From positions 1-64,000 of the forward strand of contig SAUG01000035.1 in the NCBI GenBank assembly GCA_011316305.1: DNA of 64,000 nt. Direction: 5' to 3'. Within the stretch, counting starts at the first letter, position 1, and each line of letters begins with the position of its first letter. The position numbers and the translations under genes were made by a program. Shown piece after piece: positions 1-12,484 of this stretch. Source of the stretch: Rusavskia elegans. Taxonomy: Eukaryota > Ascomycota > Lecanoromycetes > Teloschistales > Teloschistaceae. Below the pieces are notes generated by a model. It was not told where the DNA came from and made no database searches. It saw nothing but the letters and a program-made list of their open reading frames with translations.

Positions 1-66
1 ACCCTAACCCTAACCCTAACCCTAACCCTAACCCTAACCCTAACCCTAACCCTAACCCTAACCCTA
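1..66. repeat. Telomere tract, (ACCCTA)11
   Basis: Eleven uninterrupted ACCCTA units stand at the very left edge, i.e. the C-rich strand of the TTAGGG telomere used by most filamentous ascomycetes. The orientation (C-rich strand 5' to 3' pointing inward) is that of a left chromosome end, so the true tip lies at or just beyond base 1. The tract stops abruptly inside an LTR sequence at base 67. Confidence 0.97.
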
Positions 67-344
67 CGGTTACGATATTATAAGGTATCTTCGTTATAAG
101 GTAATTAAAAAGAAAATAGTAAAGACGTATTTAATAATTATATTAATAACTAACGAGAGAAACTATCTATAGGAATAATAAACGATATATATAGTAAAAA
201 TAGCCGTAAAAGCCGACAGGTAGCCGTCTACTAAAAGTCCTATTAGAAAAAACAGCTATATCGGCTATAGGCGGCTATAGATAATTAGGCTCGTTTATTT
301 AACTAATCTTTTTATAGAACCTCTATAGAGTCGCGGACGTAATA
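67..344 (-). repeat. LTR copy truncated by the telomere
   Basis: This matches the distal about 278 bp of the 410-bp LTR seen complete at 2880-3289, 22351-22760, 25909-26319, 28193-28602 and (opposite strand) 30606-31015, ending in the same GGACGTAATA terminus. The first about 130 bp of the LTR are missing and the telomere repeat starts instead. With the gag-type relic at 345-2879 it forms the 3' LTR of a minus-strand element. Confidence 0.85.
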
Positions 345-2879
345 CGGCTTCTTTTATATCGCTTTTTACCTAGCGTATAATCTCTCTACGGGGTATAAAA
401 AGAGTATTTTCCTTCTTTTTCTTTTTTTTTTTCTATTCTATCTTCTCGATATCTTTATAATATATTTTCGGCGAGGAAACCGGTTAAAGTCTTTTTATTA
501 TATTTAGTTAAAAGGAATCGTAATATTTTTTCTTTATTTTCTATATACCTGTAATCCTTTAAAAGAGTATAAGGTCGAGGTTAGTAGTAATATTTACGGT
601 AAATATACTCGGGTTTAGAAATTATACGATCTTCTAATATCTAATACTACCTGTATATTATTTTTTCTTTTTATTTCTTTTATCTTACTAACCTTCGCAG
701 GGAAATATTTTAAAAATAAAAAGAATAAACTCCGTTCTAATATTACTAGTATTTTTAATAAATATTCCGAGGTTTATTATTATATCGAATCTTTTTTTAA
801 TTCCGAAAAGGAAATTTATAATAAATATTTAGCCTAGAAGTCGGATCTCCGCCGGCTTTTTAGTAAATAAAAGTATTTTATTACTTATTATCGCGCTTTA
901 GATAAACGTAAAAGTAATTTTATTATTTAGAAATAACGCGTTTTATCTTATTTTAATAAATTTAATAATCCGGTCGTATTTTATTCCTCTATTAGTTTTA
1001 TACTAGCTATATAAACGGCTTCTATTAAATTAATACCTAGTTTTAATTCGGATAATTTAGATTAGTTTTTAAAAGATTTTAACTTCTCTTAATCTATAGG
1101 GAGCGTAGGTATCTAAAGAAGATCTAGTTAAAAGTTCCTTTATCTTTACTTTTATAAAACTTATATATCTATATTATAAATTACTTCCGGTTCCTTTAAT
1201 AGTTCTACTAAATCTTATTTTTTAGTAACTATTTTATCCTATAATAACGAGAACGGATACTAATCGAACTTTTTATTTCTAGATTATATACTAAATACCG
1301 GGTCCGGTATTCCTTTATTCCGGTCTACCTAATTTAGTTTATAATATTCGATTTTATCTATAGCTCTAACTATATTCTAGTATACTTTCTATACGTAGTT
1401 TATCTAAAGCTATTAAATTATTTTTCTACTTTTATTATATTTTTTAGTAAGCTATTAGAGGAGATAGTAATACTTTTTCTAAATCTTTATATTCTAAACT
1501 TTTCCGCCTTTTTTAAAACTTTTATCTAATTCGATAATATTATTATAATTTATTACTAAAACGTTGTCTATTTCTTTATATAAAAGGTTTTTATAAGCTA
1601 GTAAGTATATTATCTATAGTTCTATTTTTTTACTTATAGTACTTTTTTCTATAGGTTTTCCCGAGATCGATTCTTTCTATTTATTTTCTAAAATAATATA
1701 ACTCCTCTAATTTTCAATAATAGTAAAGCTTATTATTTTAATTAATCTATTTTTTATTTTAATTTTAATATCGAGGATTTTTTTATTTTTAGTTATTTAT
1801 CTATAGAGATATCCTTTAATTATATTATAGAATCCCTTTATAACTTTATTATCTTTTCCTCTATTTATAAAGGCTATTATTTATTAACTTCCGATTTTAA
1901 CTTTAAATACTACTATAAGGGGTTCTTCGGTTTTATATAGTTTAAAATCGATTATCGGCTTTATTTTCTATATTTTTTTTAGTTTTTTAAAGTAATATCC
2001 TATTCCTGTTTTATCCGATAGGTAAATAGAGCAAGTATTATTATAGCAGGCTAACCAGCTTTTTACTATATATTTATAGAGTAATTCCTCTATTACTTTA
2101 AAAAAGTATTTAGTTACTTTAGTTACCTCTTTAATTAAGTAATTCTATTTAAAATATCCTATTTTTCTATATAAATAATAAGCTTTAGTTCTCGATCTTC
2201 TAGTTTTAATAGTATTAAGCTCTATTAGGTTTCTTTTAGACTTTCTTTTAACGGGTCCTATCTTACTAAACGCCTGTTTATCTAAATATATTTTATACTA
2301 CCTAATATCGATCTTTATTATAAATTCGATAAAATCTATTAATAAATCTAGTTCTTCGATCGCGGCTATAGCTTCTTTAACTTTTATCTAGAATTTCTTA
2401 TAAAAATAGGCTTTTAGAATTAAATCTTTCTAGTTTATCTTATAAGCTAACGTTCTAAACTAAGTAGTATAGATAACTACCGACTTCTATTATTTTAGAA
2501 CTATTAGTTTCCTTCCTATTACTCTATCCTTATTATTATTTCCGAAGGCTTCTTTTATAGCTATAATAAAATTACTAAAAGTATAGAAAATCTATAATAT
2601 TTTATCTTCTCTCTATCCTTCTAGATTATCGAGATAATCTTCTACTCGAGGCTATACCTAATTAAGGATAGCCCTTCCTAGATAAAATATTATAAATAAA
2701 ACTTTAACTATTTTATTCGGAAACTAGTTTATATATAATATAAAATAGATATTTATCTAAATAATCTATAGTTTTAAGGATCTTTTATTTTCTTTATAGA
2801 TATTTAGCGTTACTACTTTAATAGTAATACTTCGATCTATAGATCGGGATAACGAGACTAATATAATAAATCGTTAAAA
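345..2879 (-). mobile_element. RIP-mutated gag-type interior of an LTR retroelement
   Basis: The interior lies between the truncated LTR and the complete LTR at 2880-3289. On the minus strand a retroviral-type zinc knuckle is still readable at about 2140-2192: the spacing of CX2CX4HX4C is kept, with Cys and His replaced by Tyr as expected from RIP (TGT to TAT, CAC to TAC). The same interior, in opposite orientation, is present at 28603-30605, where sequence around 30085-30160 matches 800-870 here. No reverse transcriptase motif was found in this 2.5 kb, so this looks like a gag-containing, probably non-autonomous element. Family: Ty3/gypsy-like, inferred from the shared LTR with the pol relic at 22761-25908. 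Confidence 0.7.
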
Positions 2880-3289
2880 TATAACGTCCCTATATATTAG
2901 AAGGCGTTATACTCGAGCCTAGCTATAGCTATAGATATAGTCCGAGCTATTAAATAGTAAGGGAGTCCTAGTATAGATTATTATAACTAATTCTATATAC
3001 CTATAAAGGTACGGTTATAATATTATAAAGTATCTTTATTATAAAATAATTAAGAAGAAAATAGTAGAAACGTATTTAATAATTATATTAACGACTAACA
3101 AGAGAAACTATCTATAGAAATAATAAATAATATATATAATAAAAATAGCCGTATAGGCCGACAGGTAGCTATCTACTAAAAGTCCTATTAGAAAAAGCGG
3201 CTATATCGGCTATAGGCGGCTATAGATAATTAGGCTCGTTTATTTAACCAATCCTTTTATAGAACTTCTATAGAGTCGCGGACGTAATA
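2880..3289 (-). repeat. LTR, complete 410-bp copy
   Basis: Complete LTR reading TATAACGTCC ... GGACGTAATA on the plus strand. These ends are nearly inverse of each other, consistent with an original TGTTACGTCC...GGACGTTACA pair whose TG/CA were mutated to TA. It is the 5' LTR of the minus-strand element at 67-3289. Confidence 0.85.
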
Positions 3290-4936
3290 TTAACCTCCGA
3301 ATAGACTTTTTAATCTATAGTCGACCTTTTAGGAGTATAGTCGAATCGATATCTTTAATCTCTAGTAGTGGACTAAACGGTATTTATTAATCTCGCGAAA
3401 ATTCTCTCGGCAGCGTTAAATTTAAAGTATTTTCTCCGTAGCTAAAGGACGGAAATACTGCGTCAGTTAGAATAATATCTCTTTTTATAAGCCTAAAAGT
3501 AATAGAAGGTTAATAAATTTATAAGTCTAGAGATAGTAGGTTTAAGTTTAGAAGAAATCTATCTACTAGGAATAGTAGATATTTATATTAAAATCGAAAG
3601 CATCTTAGATATATAGTTAATTCTAGTAGGCGGTTCTTATTATTCCCCTAGTTCCGCGGAAGTAATCGACGAAGGTATATTAGCAGATAGAAGTTAAAAA
3701 TTACTTTTTTATCCGTTATTTAGTTTTACGCGCTAAATATTCTCGTCTTATTTTATCTAGTAGTAATACTATTAGCGGTAATCGTTTATAACCGAACTTT
3801 AAATAGCTTAGTAGTTAACGTTTAGCTTAGGGCGGCAGAATTTTATCTATATCGTAGGATTATTTCGCTATTCTAAAACCGGTAATTATATAATCTTCGA
3901 AGCCTTTATCGGTAATCTAGTCTACTCTTATAGGTACTTCGGTAACTTAGATATAATCTAACCTCCGGGTAATCGAGCTTTCTTTAATAGTAGTACTAAT
4001 AGCGTTTAAAGATTAAATTTATAATCTATTAGCGATAGACTCTATAACTATTATATAAAGATTTACTATTAAGTTCCTATCGTTTTTAGTCTTTTAGATT
4101 AATATCTTTATCGTTAACAAGGGTTAGTACCGGATTATAAAGGCTAGCTTAGTTAATAGGTAGGGTATCGTTACCCCGGGTATTAGTCTAATCGCTCTAT
4201 CTATAAAATTAATAACGTTTATAAATATAGTAGGTTAGGATCCTAAATACGTACTACTAGATACCGTTTTCTCCCGCCGGTATTTCTAGAGCTCTATATT
4301 ATCGGCTATAGATAGTTTATTATATTCTATAGTTTATAGAGGTTATAGTATACGCTTACTCCCGGCGTTAGCGTCCCTATAATTAGGGGAAATACGGAAG
4401 CAGATATTTTTAAATCGATATATAAAAAAGGAGCCGTTTATTATAGATAACCTTTTTTAATTCTAGGAAATAAGACTCGTTTTTTCTAAAGTTTAAGTTT
4501 AGAAAGTACCGGCTAGTAAATTCAAGTCTTTTCCGTATAATAATATCTTTAACTAGAACGGTTCCTATTACCTAAATTTTAAAATCTCGAGTATCGTCTT
4601 CGTCGATATATATTATCTAGTATATTTTATTTCGATCTTTTATAAAACCTCTATTCGGATAGTTTATACGTTAGAAAATCCTTCCGTAAAAGAATACTAC
4701 CTGACTTCTAGTATTTTAAATAATATTAATAATCCTAATAAAGTTATTATATAGTTTACTCTTGTCTTCTGCCGTACTATTTTCCTTCCTATAAGGTTAT
4801 CTAATAAGAGTATCTACTATTATATCTCTAGCGAACGAAGAAATCTGCCTAGGATAGCTCTAAATAACCGAATATAGCTATATATAGATAGAAATTAGAG
4901 GAAGGAAACGGCTATTAAATAATAAGGTCCGGCGAG

Positions 4937-5030
4937 ATAACGTAAAGTAAAGTAAAGTAAGGTAAAGTAAAGTAAAGGAAAATAAAGTAAAGTAAAAGGA
5001 GGTAAAATAAGATAAAGTAAAGATAGCGGC
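4937..5030. repeat. GTAAA-type microsatellite
   Basis: Imperfect tandem run of AAGTA/AAGTAA units on the plus strand, with variants such as AAGGA and AAATA. It is purine-rich on the plus strand and contains no CpA, so it would not be a RIP target on this strand. Confidence 0.85.
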
Positions 5031-5147
5031 TATTAAATATTAGATAATAAAATAAAAACGAGCGTTTTATCTTAGAATTTAATATAAACGCTAGAGTAGA
5101 GTAGAATATTACTAGCTCCGGTATACGACTCGCCCGGGTACCGAATA

Positions 5148-5270
5148 AGTTTGGCTAGTTATTAAATAAACTCCGCCTAGTATTAAACGAATTTAGCTAG
5201 TTATTAAACGAGGTCCGCCTGGTATTAGACGAGCTTGGCTAATTATCGAACAGGTTTAACTAATTATCTA
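5148..5270. repeat. 21-bp tandem repeat, about 6 imperfect units
   Basis: Five to six units of 20-22 bp are arranged head to tail. They share a core of the form GCTAGTTATTAAACGA or CCTAGTATTAAACGA and alternate between two subtypes. The period is a multiple of three, so it may once have encoded a 7-residue protein repeat. Confidence 0.75.
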
Positions 5271-5809
5271 GTAATTCTATTTCTAATCTAAAAATATATA
5301 TATATTTTTACTCGCTTAAAATAAAAAGATTCCTAGCTCCGGTATATAGCTTAACCGAATATCCGGTAATTAATTCTATTCTTTTTCTTTTTTTTAAAAA
5401 TAAGGCGGCGGGCTCTAGTAAGGTATAGATTATACTATAAGTCGATAGAATACTTCTGGAATCGTTATTATTAACTAAAGTAAGATAGTAGATATATTTA
5501 CTAATAGTTAGTTATATTTCCGCTTCGGCGACTAAAAAAGGTTATATTTAGTATACTAAAAGCCTATATCGTATTAGAGTAATAGAAATATATATAGTCG
5601 AAATTCTAGATAATTATCGCCGAGATTATATACTAGCCGGTTCGTCCGAATATAGAAAATTATCGGAAATCGTAGTATTTATAAGGTATTTATATTACTA
5701 GTAAGAGAAAAAGAAGAAGGAAAACGCGATAACTACGAGGTACTTATATTACTAGTAAAAGAAAAAAAAGAAAAAGCGAAAGCGATAATTATAAGGTAGG
5801 GTTATACTA

Positions 5810-5895
5810 TCGGTAGAAGGATACGTTATATTACTAAGTAAATTTAAATTAAAATTCCTAGAAACTATTATTTACGTTAATTAAACTAAAGTACC
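5810..5895 (-). repeat. Fragment of the 1-kb repeat (RIP-mutated)
   Basis: About 85 bp match, with C-to-T and G-to-A differences, the first part of the repeat at 11470-12484 and 31819-32745, in opposite orientation. It also matches the non-mutated fragment at 55485-55700. Confidence 0.75.
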
Positions 5896-6084
5896 CGATA
5901 GCGATTATTCTAGGTTAGAACCGGCGTGGTCTTAGGTTTATTAGCGGCTATAGTAAGTAATATTAACCCTAGTCTAGTAGAAGAAGTACTATAAGACTTC
6001 CTAGCCTGCTTCTATAGCTATAAGAGATAACTATATTTAAACTGGAGTATTTACCTAGAAAGGAAGGTAATAAATAGTTATAGA

Positions 6085-6190
6085 GGAGGAAGGTAGTAGA
6101 TAGTTGGAGGAGAAAGGTAATAAATAGTTGGAAGAGGAAGATAATAAGTAGTTGGAAGAGGAAAGTAACCAGCAGCTGGAAAGGAAAAAG
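6085..6190 (+). repeat. 24-bp repeat encoding an 8-residue unit, with RIP stops
   Basis: Three and a half 24-bp units read on the plus strand as stop-LEEKGNK, stop-LEEEDNK, stop-LEEESNQ and then QLERKK. The TAG at the start of each unit occupies the place of a CAG (Gln) that survives in the last unit. The original was therefore a Glu/Gln-rich, probably helical 8-residue repeat in a gene that RIP has destroyed. The gene itself is not identifiable. Confidence 0.75.
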
Positions 6191-6354
6191 GTAATATATA
6201 GAAAAAAAAAATTCTCGAACGGAAAGTTCTTCCTTTTATATTATCTCCGGTATATAACTGTAAGGTAAATAAAGGTATAGGACCGCGAGGTAAATAAAAG
6301 TTTCTTCTAGGCGGTTCTGCCTTCTATAATCTTATTCTTAGTTCCTAAAAACAT

Positions 6355-9300
6355 TTAAACCTATATTAAAACGGGGCCTATAGTTAATTTAATTATAGTA
6401 GGTATTTAAAATCTAATTACGGTTAACGTACTTCCTATACTTTAGATATTATAGAACTCGAACAGTAGTTTATATAATAATATTCGAAAGGGTTTATAAG
6501 GAATTCCGAAAGTTTAGAGGAAGCGAAACTAATATTAGCGCGGCTTAGTAGTAGCTGTAAATTATACTAAACCGACAAGCTATTAGTAGGCGAGGATTTA
6601 CTACGGTATAGCTTGCTTAGTATTCTTTTTAAAGATCTCAGTACTCGCCAGCGGAGTTCTAGAGCCTTTCGTTAAGAGATTAATATAATATTTCTTCGTA
6701 ATCTAGTCGATATAGCGTAATCTGGTCGATATAGGAATCTTGGTATAGAAACAGCTTATATAGCTCCCTTTCGCGTATTAGTCGAATGCCTGGAAACCAT
6801 ATAATCTTACCTAGATATCTTATATTATATATCTTAAATAGTTTAACCTAGAATTCCTCTATATATTTAATATTATAAGCTTCGAAGATAACGGCGATAT
6901 CGTTAACGAAGAAGAAGAAAAGTATATACTTATAAATAAAGAGGTACTCGGTACCGGAAACCGCCTAGAATCCTAGGTCGGCTAATATAGATAATAGATA
7001 GCGAAACAGAGTACTAGAGGTTACTTTAGCCCGTACCGCGCTTATAGGAGTAGTAATAGGTACAGCAGTAGATCTGGTAGAGATTTATCTTCGTATAATA
7101 TTCAAGCTGCCTAGTAAGCTGCAGAGACTATATAAAATACCTATAAGATATTATCGATAGAATATAGCTATATTACGTACGTTTAAGCTCTCTCCGATTC
7201 CTTTTAAATACGAGGTATATTATTAGCGATAATATTTTCTTCCTAAATTTTCTTTCGCGGCCTCGATTTTCTCTATAGTAGAGGAGCTTATTTAAAGGTA
7301 TCCTAAATATCGATTATAGTAGAATACGTCGTCTAGGTAATAGTTATTATTACCCCCCGAGATAGAAGGGCTAGAAAAAGGTAGAAATAAGTACTCCTTT
7401 TCCTTTTCTTTATTATTATTTAACGCCTCTGCAGCCCTTTAAACGACGATAGTTCTATCTTCGATATTATTACTAAGCCTAGAAAGCTCGTTATATAGAG
7501 GCGGATCTATATAAGGAATATTAAACGTATTATAGAGAAATAGCTCTATTTAAAGGTAAACTATATCGACCTCTATAGGGGAATAGAACGAATCTTTATT
7601 AAATATAATATTACGGCTTCGTATAACCTTCCGCTAACTGAAAATCTAGATATTATAGATAGTAGAGCTATCGGATCCTACTAGAAATCTAATATAAAGC
7701 TTTAGAAAAAGCTTCTCTATATATATAATATATTTATTAATCGGATAGGCTTTACGGCTATATAGATATAAATAACCTAGATAAAGACGAGATCTGATTA
7801 CGGCTTTAAATAGTATTTTCTAGCCGAGCTTCTTCTTTAGTATATAGTTTATAATTATTTCCGTTATATTATATATTGCTTGTACTTTAATAATAAGGAT
7901 ATAATCTAAGCGTTCCGAATAGCCGTTTAGTTTAGATATAAATAGTAATAAGGATTCCCCGGAGACGCCTAGCTAGAGTAGAAGGTTATTAAATTCTTTC
8001 CCTAGGAGGATTCTCTCTCTATCCGACTTTAGAAATATTTACTTGCTATTATAGCGTATTTCAATCAGTTTAATTACTTTATAAATTGCTCGAATAGCCT
8101 CTAACTTATAGTAATAAGTAGATATAAAGTAGAAGTCCGTTTTAGCGTATATAATATATAAAACCTATTCGTTTTTATTTAAAGCGACTATAAGAGGAAT
8201 AAAATCGAATATAATATAAAAGAAAGGCTTATTATAGTCTAGTCCTCTCTTTTATATAGCGGGCGAGAAATAATTTAATATATTTTAAAGACGGCGTAGG
8301 TCTTATATTTATTTATAGGAGGTACCTTCGCCGAATTAGTAACTTTTACCCCTTTAGCGGCTTATAAAAGGTACTAAATAGTATTAGTAGTAGCGTAAAT
8401 AAAAAGCTAGTACTATTCGGTTATAGTACCGGATTTAATTACGAATATTATAGGCGCTATATCGCTTTTATTATTTCGATAATCTTCGAATAGATAATAT
8501 ACGCCGACTTTTATATATTCGAAGGCCGTTTAACCTCCTTGTTATATACGGCGATACTTTCTATCGCGGTTAGAATTACTTTTATCTTCTAGATAACTTT
8601 CGGAGGCTAAATTAGTTATAAATTCCGGAATATAGTATATATTCGTTTTTATAATAAATTTCTTACCTATTAAAGCGTTAACCTCGATTATTATCCGGCT
8701 ATAGGCTATAATAGATATACGACCTTTCCCGGAGACGATATATATATTATTAAGGTATAGCCTTTCCTAGATAAAGCGGTAAACTATCGAATCGTTATAG
8801 ATATTAATTACTAAACCGCTATCGAGTATCTATAATATTCGCAGGTAGGAATCGATAGCGAAAGCTCTATAGAAGACTATATAGAATATATCGTACTATA
8901 GAAATAAATAGCGTTCGAGGACGATATCTCTATTAACGACGGCGTAGACTTCTACTTATACCTTTTCCTTATTTTAAGCTTCCTCCTTCGTTTCGCTAGG
9001 GTATTCTTCGTACTAAATAGAATAATCGATAGCCGCCGAACTAGGGGGCTCGTACTTATTATAAGGTTAGTTTAGTAGGTTTCGAATAATTTTAAAGTCT
9101 TAAAGTAATAGATAGGTCGATAAGTTTCTAAACGCGCTAGCCGGTCGCTTGGTTCTATATAGCTGCAAGCTATAAGTTCTAGTCCTTTAGTAAAGTAAGT
9201 TTAATATTATATTTAACGGTCGTTATAATTATAGTAAGTTCTAGTAGTATAAAAAGAATATATATATACCGGATAAAAGATCTTTTTAGACGATAAAATC

Positions 9301-9612
9301 TGCTTCTATATTATTACTACGAGCTTCCGGTAGCTCGAATATAAAAATTAATTAATTATAAATACCTTTACTACTTACTAGAATATATTAAGCTTTATAT
9401 AATATATAGTAAATTCCTTTAGTAGTAAGAAATAGCGGCGGCGTAATAGAGCTTCGCGATAGAGTTTTATACGCTATAATATTTAATACTAGCGATTAAA
9501 TATTAGTAGTATATAATACCGGGGTAATAACCGAAACCCTTTAAATCTATACTAAAACGGGGCCTACAGTTAATTTAATCTTAGTAGATATTTAAAGTCT
9601 AATTAAAGTTAG
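6355..9612 (-). mobile_element. Ty1/copia-like pol relic flanked by short direct repeats
   Basis: A sequence of about 72 bp containing ACGGGGCCTA is repeated in direct orientation at 6355-6427 and 9541-9612, bracketing 3.1 kb. On the minus strand at about 6881-6917 a reverse transcriptase core reads FFFFVNDIAVIF. This equals the copia-type [YF]VDDI motif with Asp changed to Asn by a G-to-A transition. The direct repeats may be the preserved part of short LTRs. Integrase was not convincingly identified, so subfamily assignment is tentative. Confidence 0.65.
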
Positions 9613-11469
9613 TTTTTACCTTATATAGATAGCTTACAGCGCTATAATATCCTAGATACCTACTATATATAGAAGTATTATATAGATAATAGTTTTAGGA
9701 TTAACCTATAGAGTGCTATAGAAGAGGTTAGGAAGGAAGGCCTAGAGGAGACGGCCTAAGTCCCCGCTATATAACGCTAGTCCCTATTAGATTTATAGCG
9801 CCGGATAACTTAGAATAATAGTAATAAAAACGTTCCGCGTAGGGCTTTCGCTATAACCAGTACTACTAACCTTATATTATACCGTCGATTACTCGAGCCC
9901 TATTAGTTAGAATTCGATAATTATTATACTATAAAAAGAAACCTCTGGATACGATCTATAATTTATATTATTTATATACTATAACGTCAGGTACGTATAG
10001 CTAGGAAGTTATAGGTACTAGTAGAGAGATAGGCTAGCAGAGATAGGATTTAGTATCTCTATAAAGCTGTTAGTAATACTACTAATAACCCTTATTAGTA
10101 TATATAATCCCTTTACGCCTATTAGTCGGAACTCGATAGCGATTATATTATCTCTAAAATTTAATTAAACTTTTTAGTTTATACGGTTTATAGTTTAAAG
10201 CGCCAGGTACGTATTACGTATATATAATAGGGAGTTAGAGGTACTAGTAGTAATAAGACTTAGCGCCGGCCTTATAGAGCTATTAGAATTCTGCGAGCGC
10301 TATTTTAGTACTAGCAGTTTAAAAATTAAACCGGCTAATTAGAAAGATTAATCTTAAAAGGCTTCCGGTAAATATAGTAAAGGCCAGCCTATTAGCTACC
10401 TCTAAACTAAATTATCTAAATATCTCCCCCGCTAGTTCTATAGTTTCCGCCTTCTCTACTTTCTCTACTAAACCTGCCCTACTACCTCCGAAACCACCCT
10501 ATTAACAGCCTTCTATATAGTTTTATTAGTCCGTAGGCTTGCTGCCGCCGTCGATTATATTATTATAAATATAAAGAGGTTTCGCTATTTCGTAGATCTA
10601 ATAAAAATATTCGGAATAAAATTTTACGGAATATTCCGCTCCTTCTATATTAGGTTCGGTAGCTGGTTTTAATAACTACTACTACCTATATCTTTAGTTC
10701 TCGATAGATTTCGGCTTATTATTATAAATTTAATTTATAACCTGCTATATTACTACTTATAGTTATAGTTATTAAAAAAGAGTTTAAAAAATAAGGTATA
10801 TAGTTATTAGAATTAGAGTTATTATAGAGGTATTAGTCTATCTGCTAGGAAAGCTACGGTACGGCTACTATAACTCCTATATAATATAATTATTAAGGCT
10901 TTTAGAGGTTATTAGAAGTACTTTAGATCTAATTTTAAAGTACTTTAGTAATTATTAGAAGTACCTTTTAGAATAAAAGGTATTTTTCGAAGCCGGCAAC
11001 TATTATAGTTATTTATTAACTGGGTTTTTATTATATTAGCGGACGTTAATATTGAGTAGTTAGCGTTCTAGGGCTAGCCCTATTATCTATATTACGCCTC
11101 CTCTATATAGATCTCTATAGTATTATTATTATTAATTATTATCTTAATATTATTATAATTACTATATATCTACTATATACTCGCTTTACTAATTCTATTA
11201 TCCCGCCTAAAAGGTCTAAAAAGTTAGCTACTATCCTAACTCTTTTACTTCTATCTACCGATAGTCTCTACCCGGGATAAAATAGATTAACGCGACTACT
11301 CGAAGAAATCCAGCAGTTCGCCCTATTATAAAGGTATGAGACTATTAAGTTTAACCTTATAGCTTCGAGAATATATTATCTAGCCTATAGCCGAGCCGGT
11401 AATACTAATACCGAGATACTAAAGTAGTAAAAATCTTCTACGCTTTCTAACCGCTACAGTTATCCCTTT
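9613..11469. other. Unclassified RIP-mutated sequence
   Basis: AT-rich, CpA-depleted DNA without recognisable protein motifs. Two related segments of roughly 200 bp (around 9870-10040 and 10080-10260) resemble each other in order of short motifs such as the run around AGGTACGTA, suggesting a degenerate internal duplication. No gene seen. Confidence 0.5.
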
Positions 11470-12484
11470 ATATTTAGTTATTTGTTTTGATTTTGGTGCC
11501 CGGTGAACCAGTGGTTCGGTAAGCAAATCAAGCGTTAGTATACCAGTATTAAATATACGGTAGCAGAACTTATATCCTAGTTTAGTTAATATAAATAACG
11601 GTTCTTTCTATAGAATTTTAATTTAAATTTACTTAGTAATATAATATATCCTTCTACCGATAACTTAACGTCGAATTTTTATAGATAAATATACCTAGTA
11701 GTTATCGCTTTTTCTTCTTCTTTTACTAGTAATATAAGCCCTATAATACCTAAAACCCCTTGCGTATATATATATTCCCGTAACAGCTACAGCTATAAGT
11801 TAAACTAGACGGTAATACCTTTCTATATCCGTAATAACTATACCTACCCGCGCGGACGTCGACTACCTTATAGTAGCTAGAGTAAGCTATTTTAACTTTA
11901 ATATAAATATTTTCCTTACCGCTTTTAAAACGTACTATCCGACCTTCCTACCTTTCTTTAGCCTAATTAACCGGGTAAAGCTTCTAGCCGTAGTAGCCAG
12001 CGTACTAGCTAGCGACCGTCTTACAGCTAGCGACCCTTTTAAAGCTACGCGGGCTAAAGAGTACTTTAATAGCTTAGCGGAACGTTTAGGTACGGGTTAT
12101 ATAATAAATATAGCCGAGGCGAGGACTATAGATAAATACTTCGCAGTATAGTAGGTAGATATAGCGGAAATATTGGAAGCTGATAATTGTATATAACGTC
12201 GAGGAAGGAATATATGGTATTTGAACTGGACCGAAGACTGCGAGTAACGAAGTTATACTTATATAATAGAGGATTTGTAATCGCGAATAAAAAAGAAAAT
12301 AGTCAAATAGAAGTAATTAACTATACTGTAAATTTTGCCTGATAAACTATATACCTTTAGCTATAAAAATTTCTTTACACGTAAAATACAACAATCGTTG
12401 CCGTATATAACGTTGATAAAACATATATATATATATATATAAAAACTCAATATAACCCCAGATAGAAACCTTCCAGGAGGGATC
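11470..12484 (+). mobile_element. 1-kb unidentified repeat, copy 1
   Basis: This 1-kb segment reappears in the same orientation at 31819-32745. Both begin with a TTTGGTGCCCGGTGAACC-type end containing a short hairpin (GAACCA-GTGGTTC) and finish with a CCTTCCAG motif after a TA-dinucleotide tract. The terminal about 100 bp keep several TG and CA dinucleotides, while the interior is RIP-mutated. I see no transposase motif and no clear terminal inverted repeats, so its class is unknown. A non-mutated 215-bp piece of its first end lies at 55485-55700. Confidence 0.75.

Larger units (their letters stand above)
3290..6354. other. Unclassified RIP-mutated repeat relics
   Basis: There is no intact gene here. 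The stretch has longer low-stop passages on the plus strand (for example about 3560-3690) that look like eroded coding sequence, but I could not assign a family. Embedded are a GTAAA microsatellite (4937-5030), 21-bp repeats (5148-5270), a fragment of the repeat found in full at 11470 (5810-5895), and 24-bp coding-type repeats (6085-6190). Confidence 0.6.
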
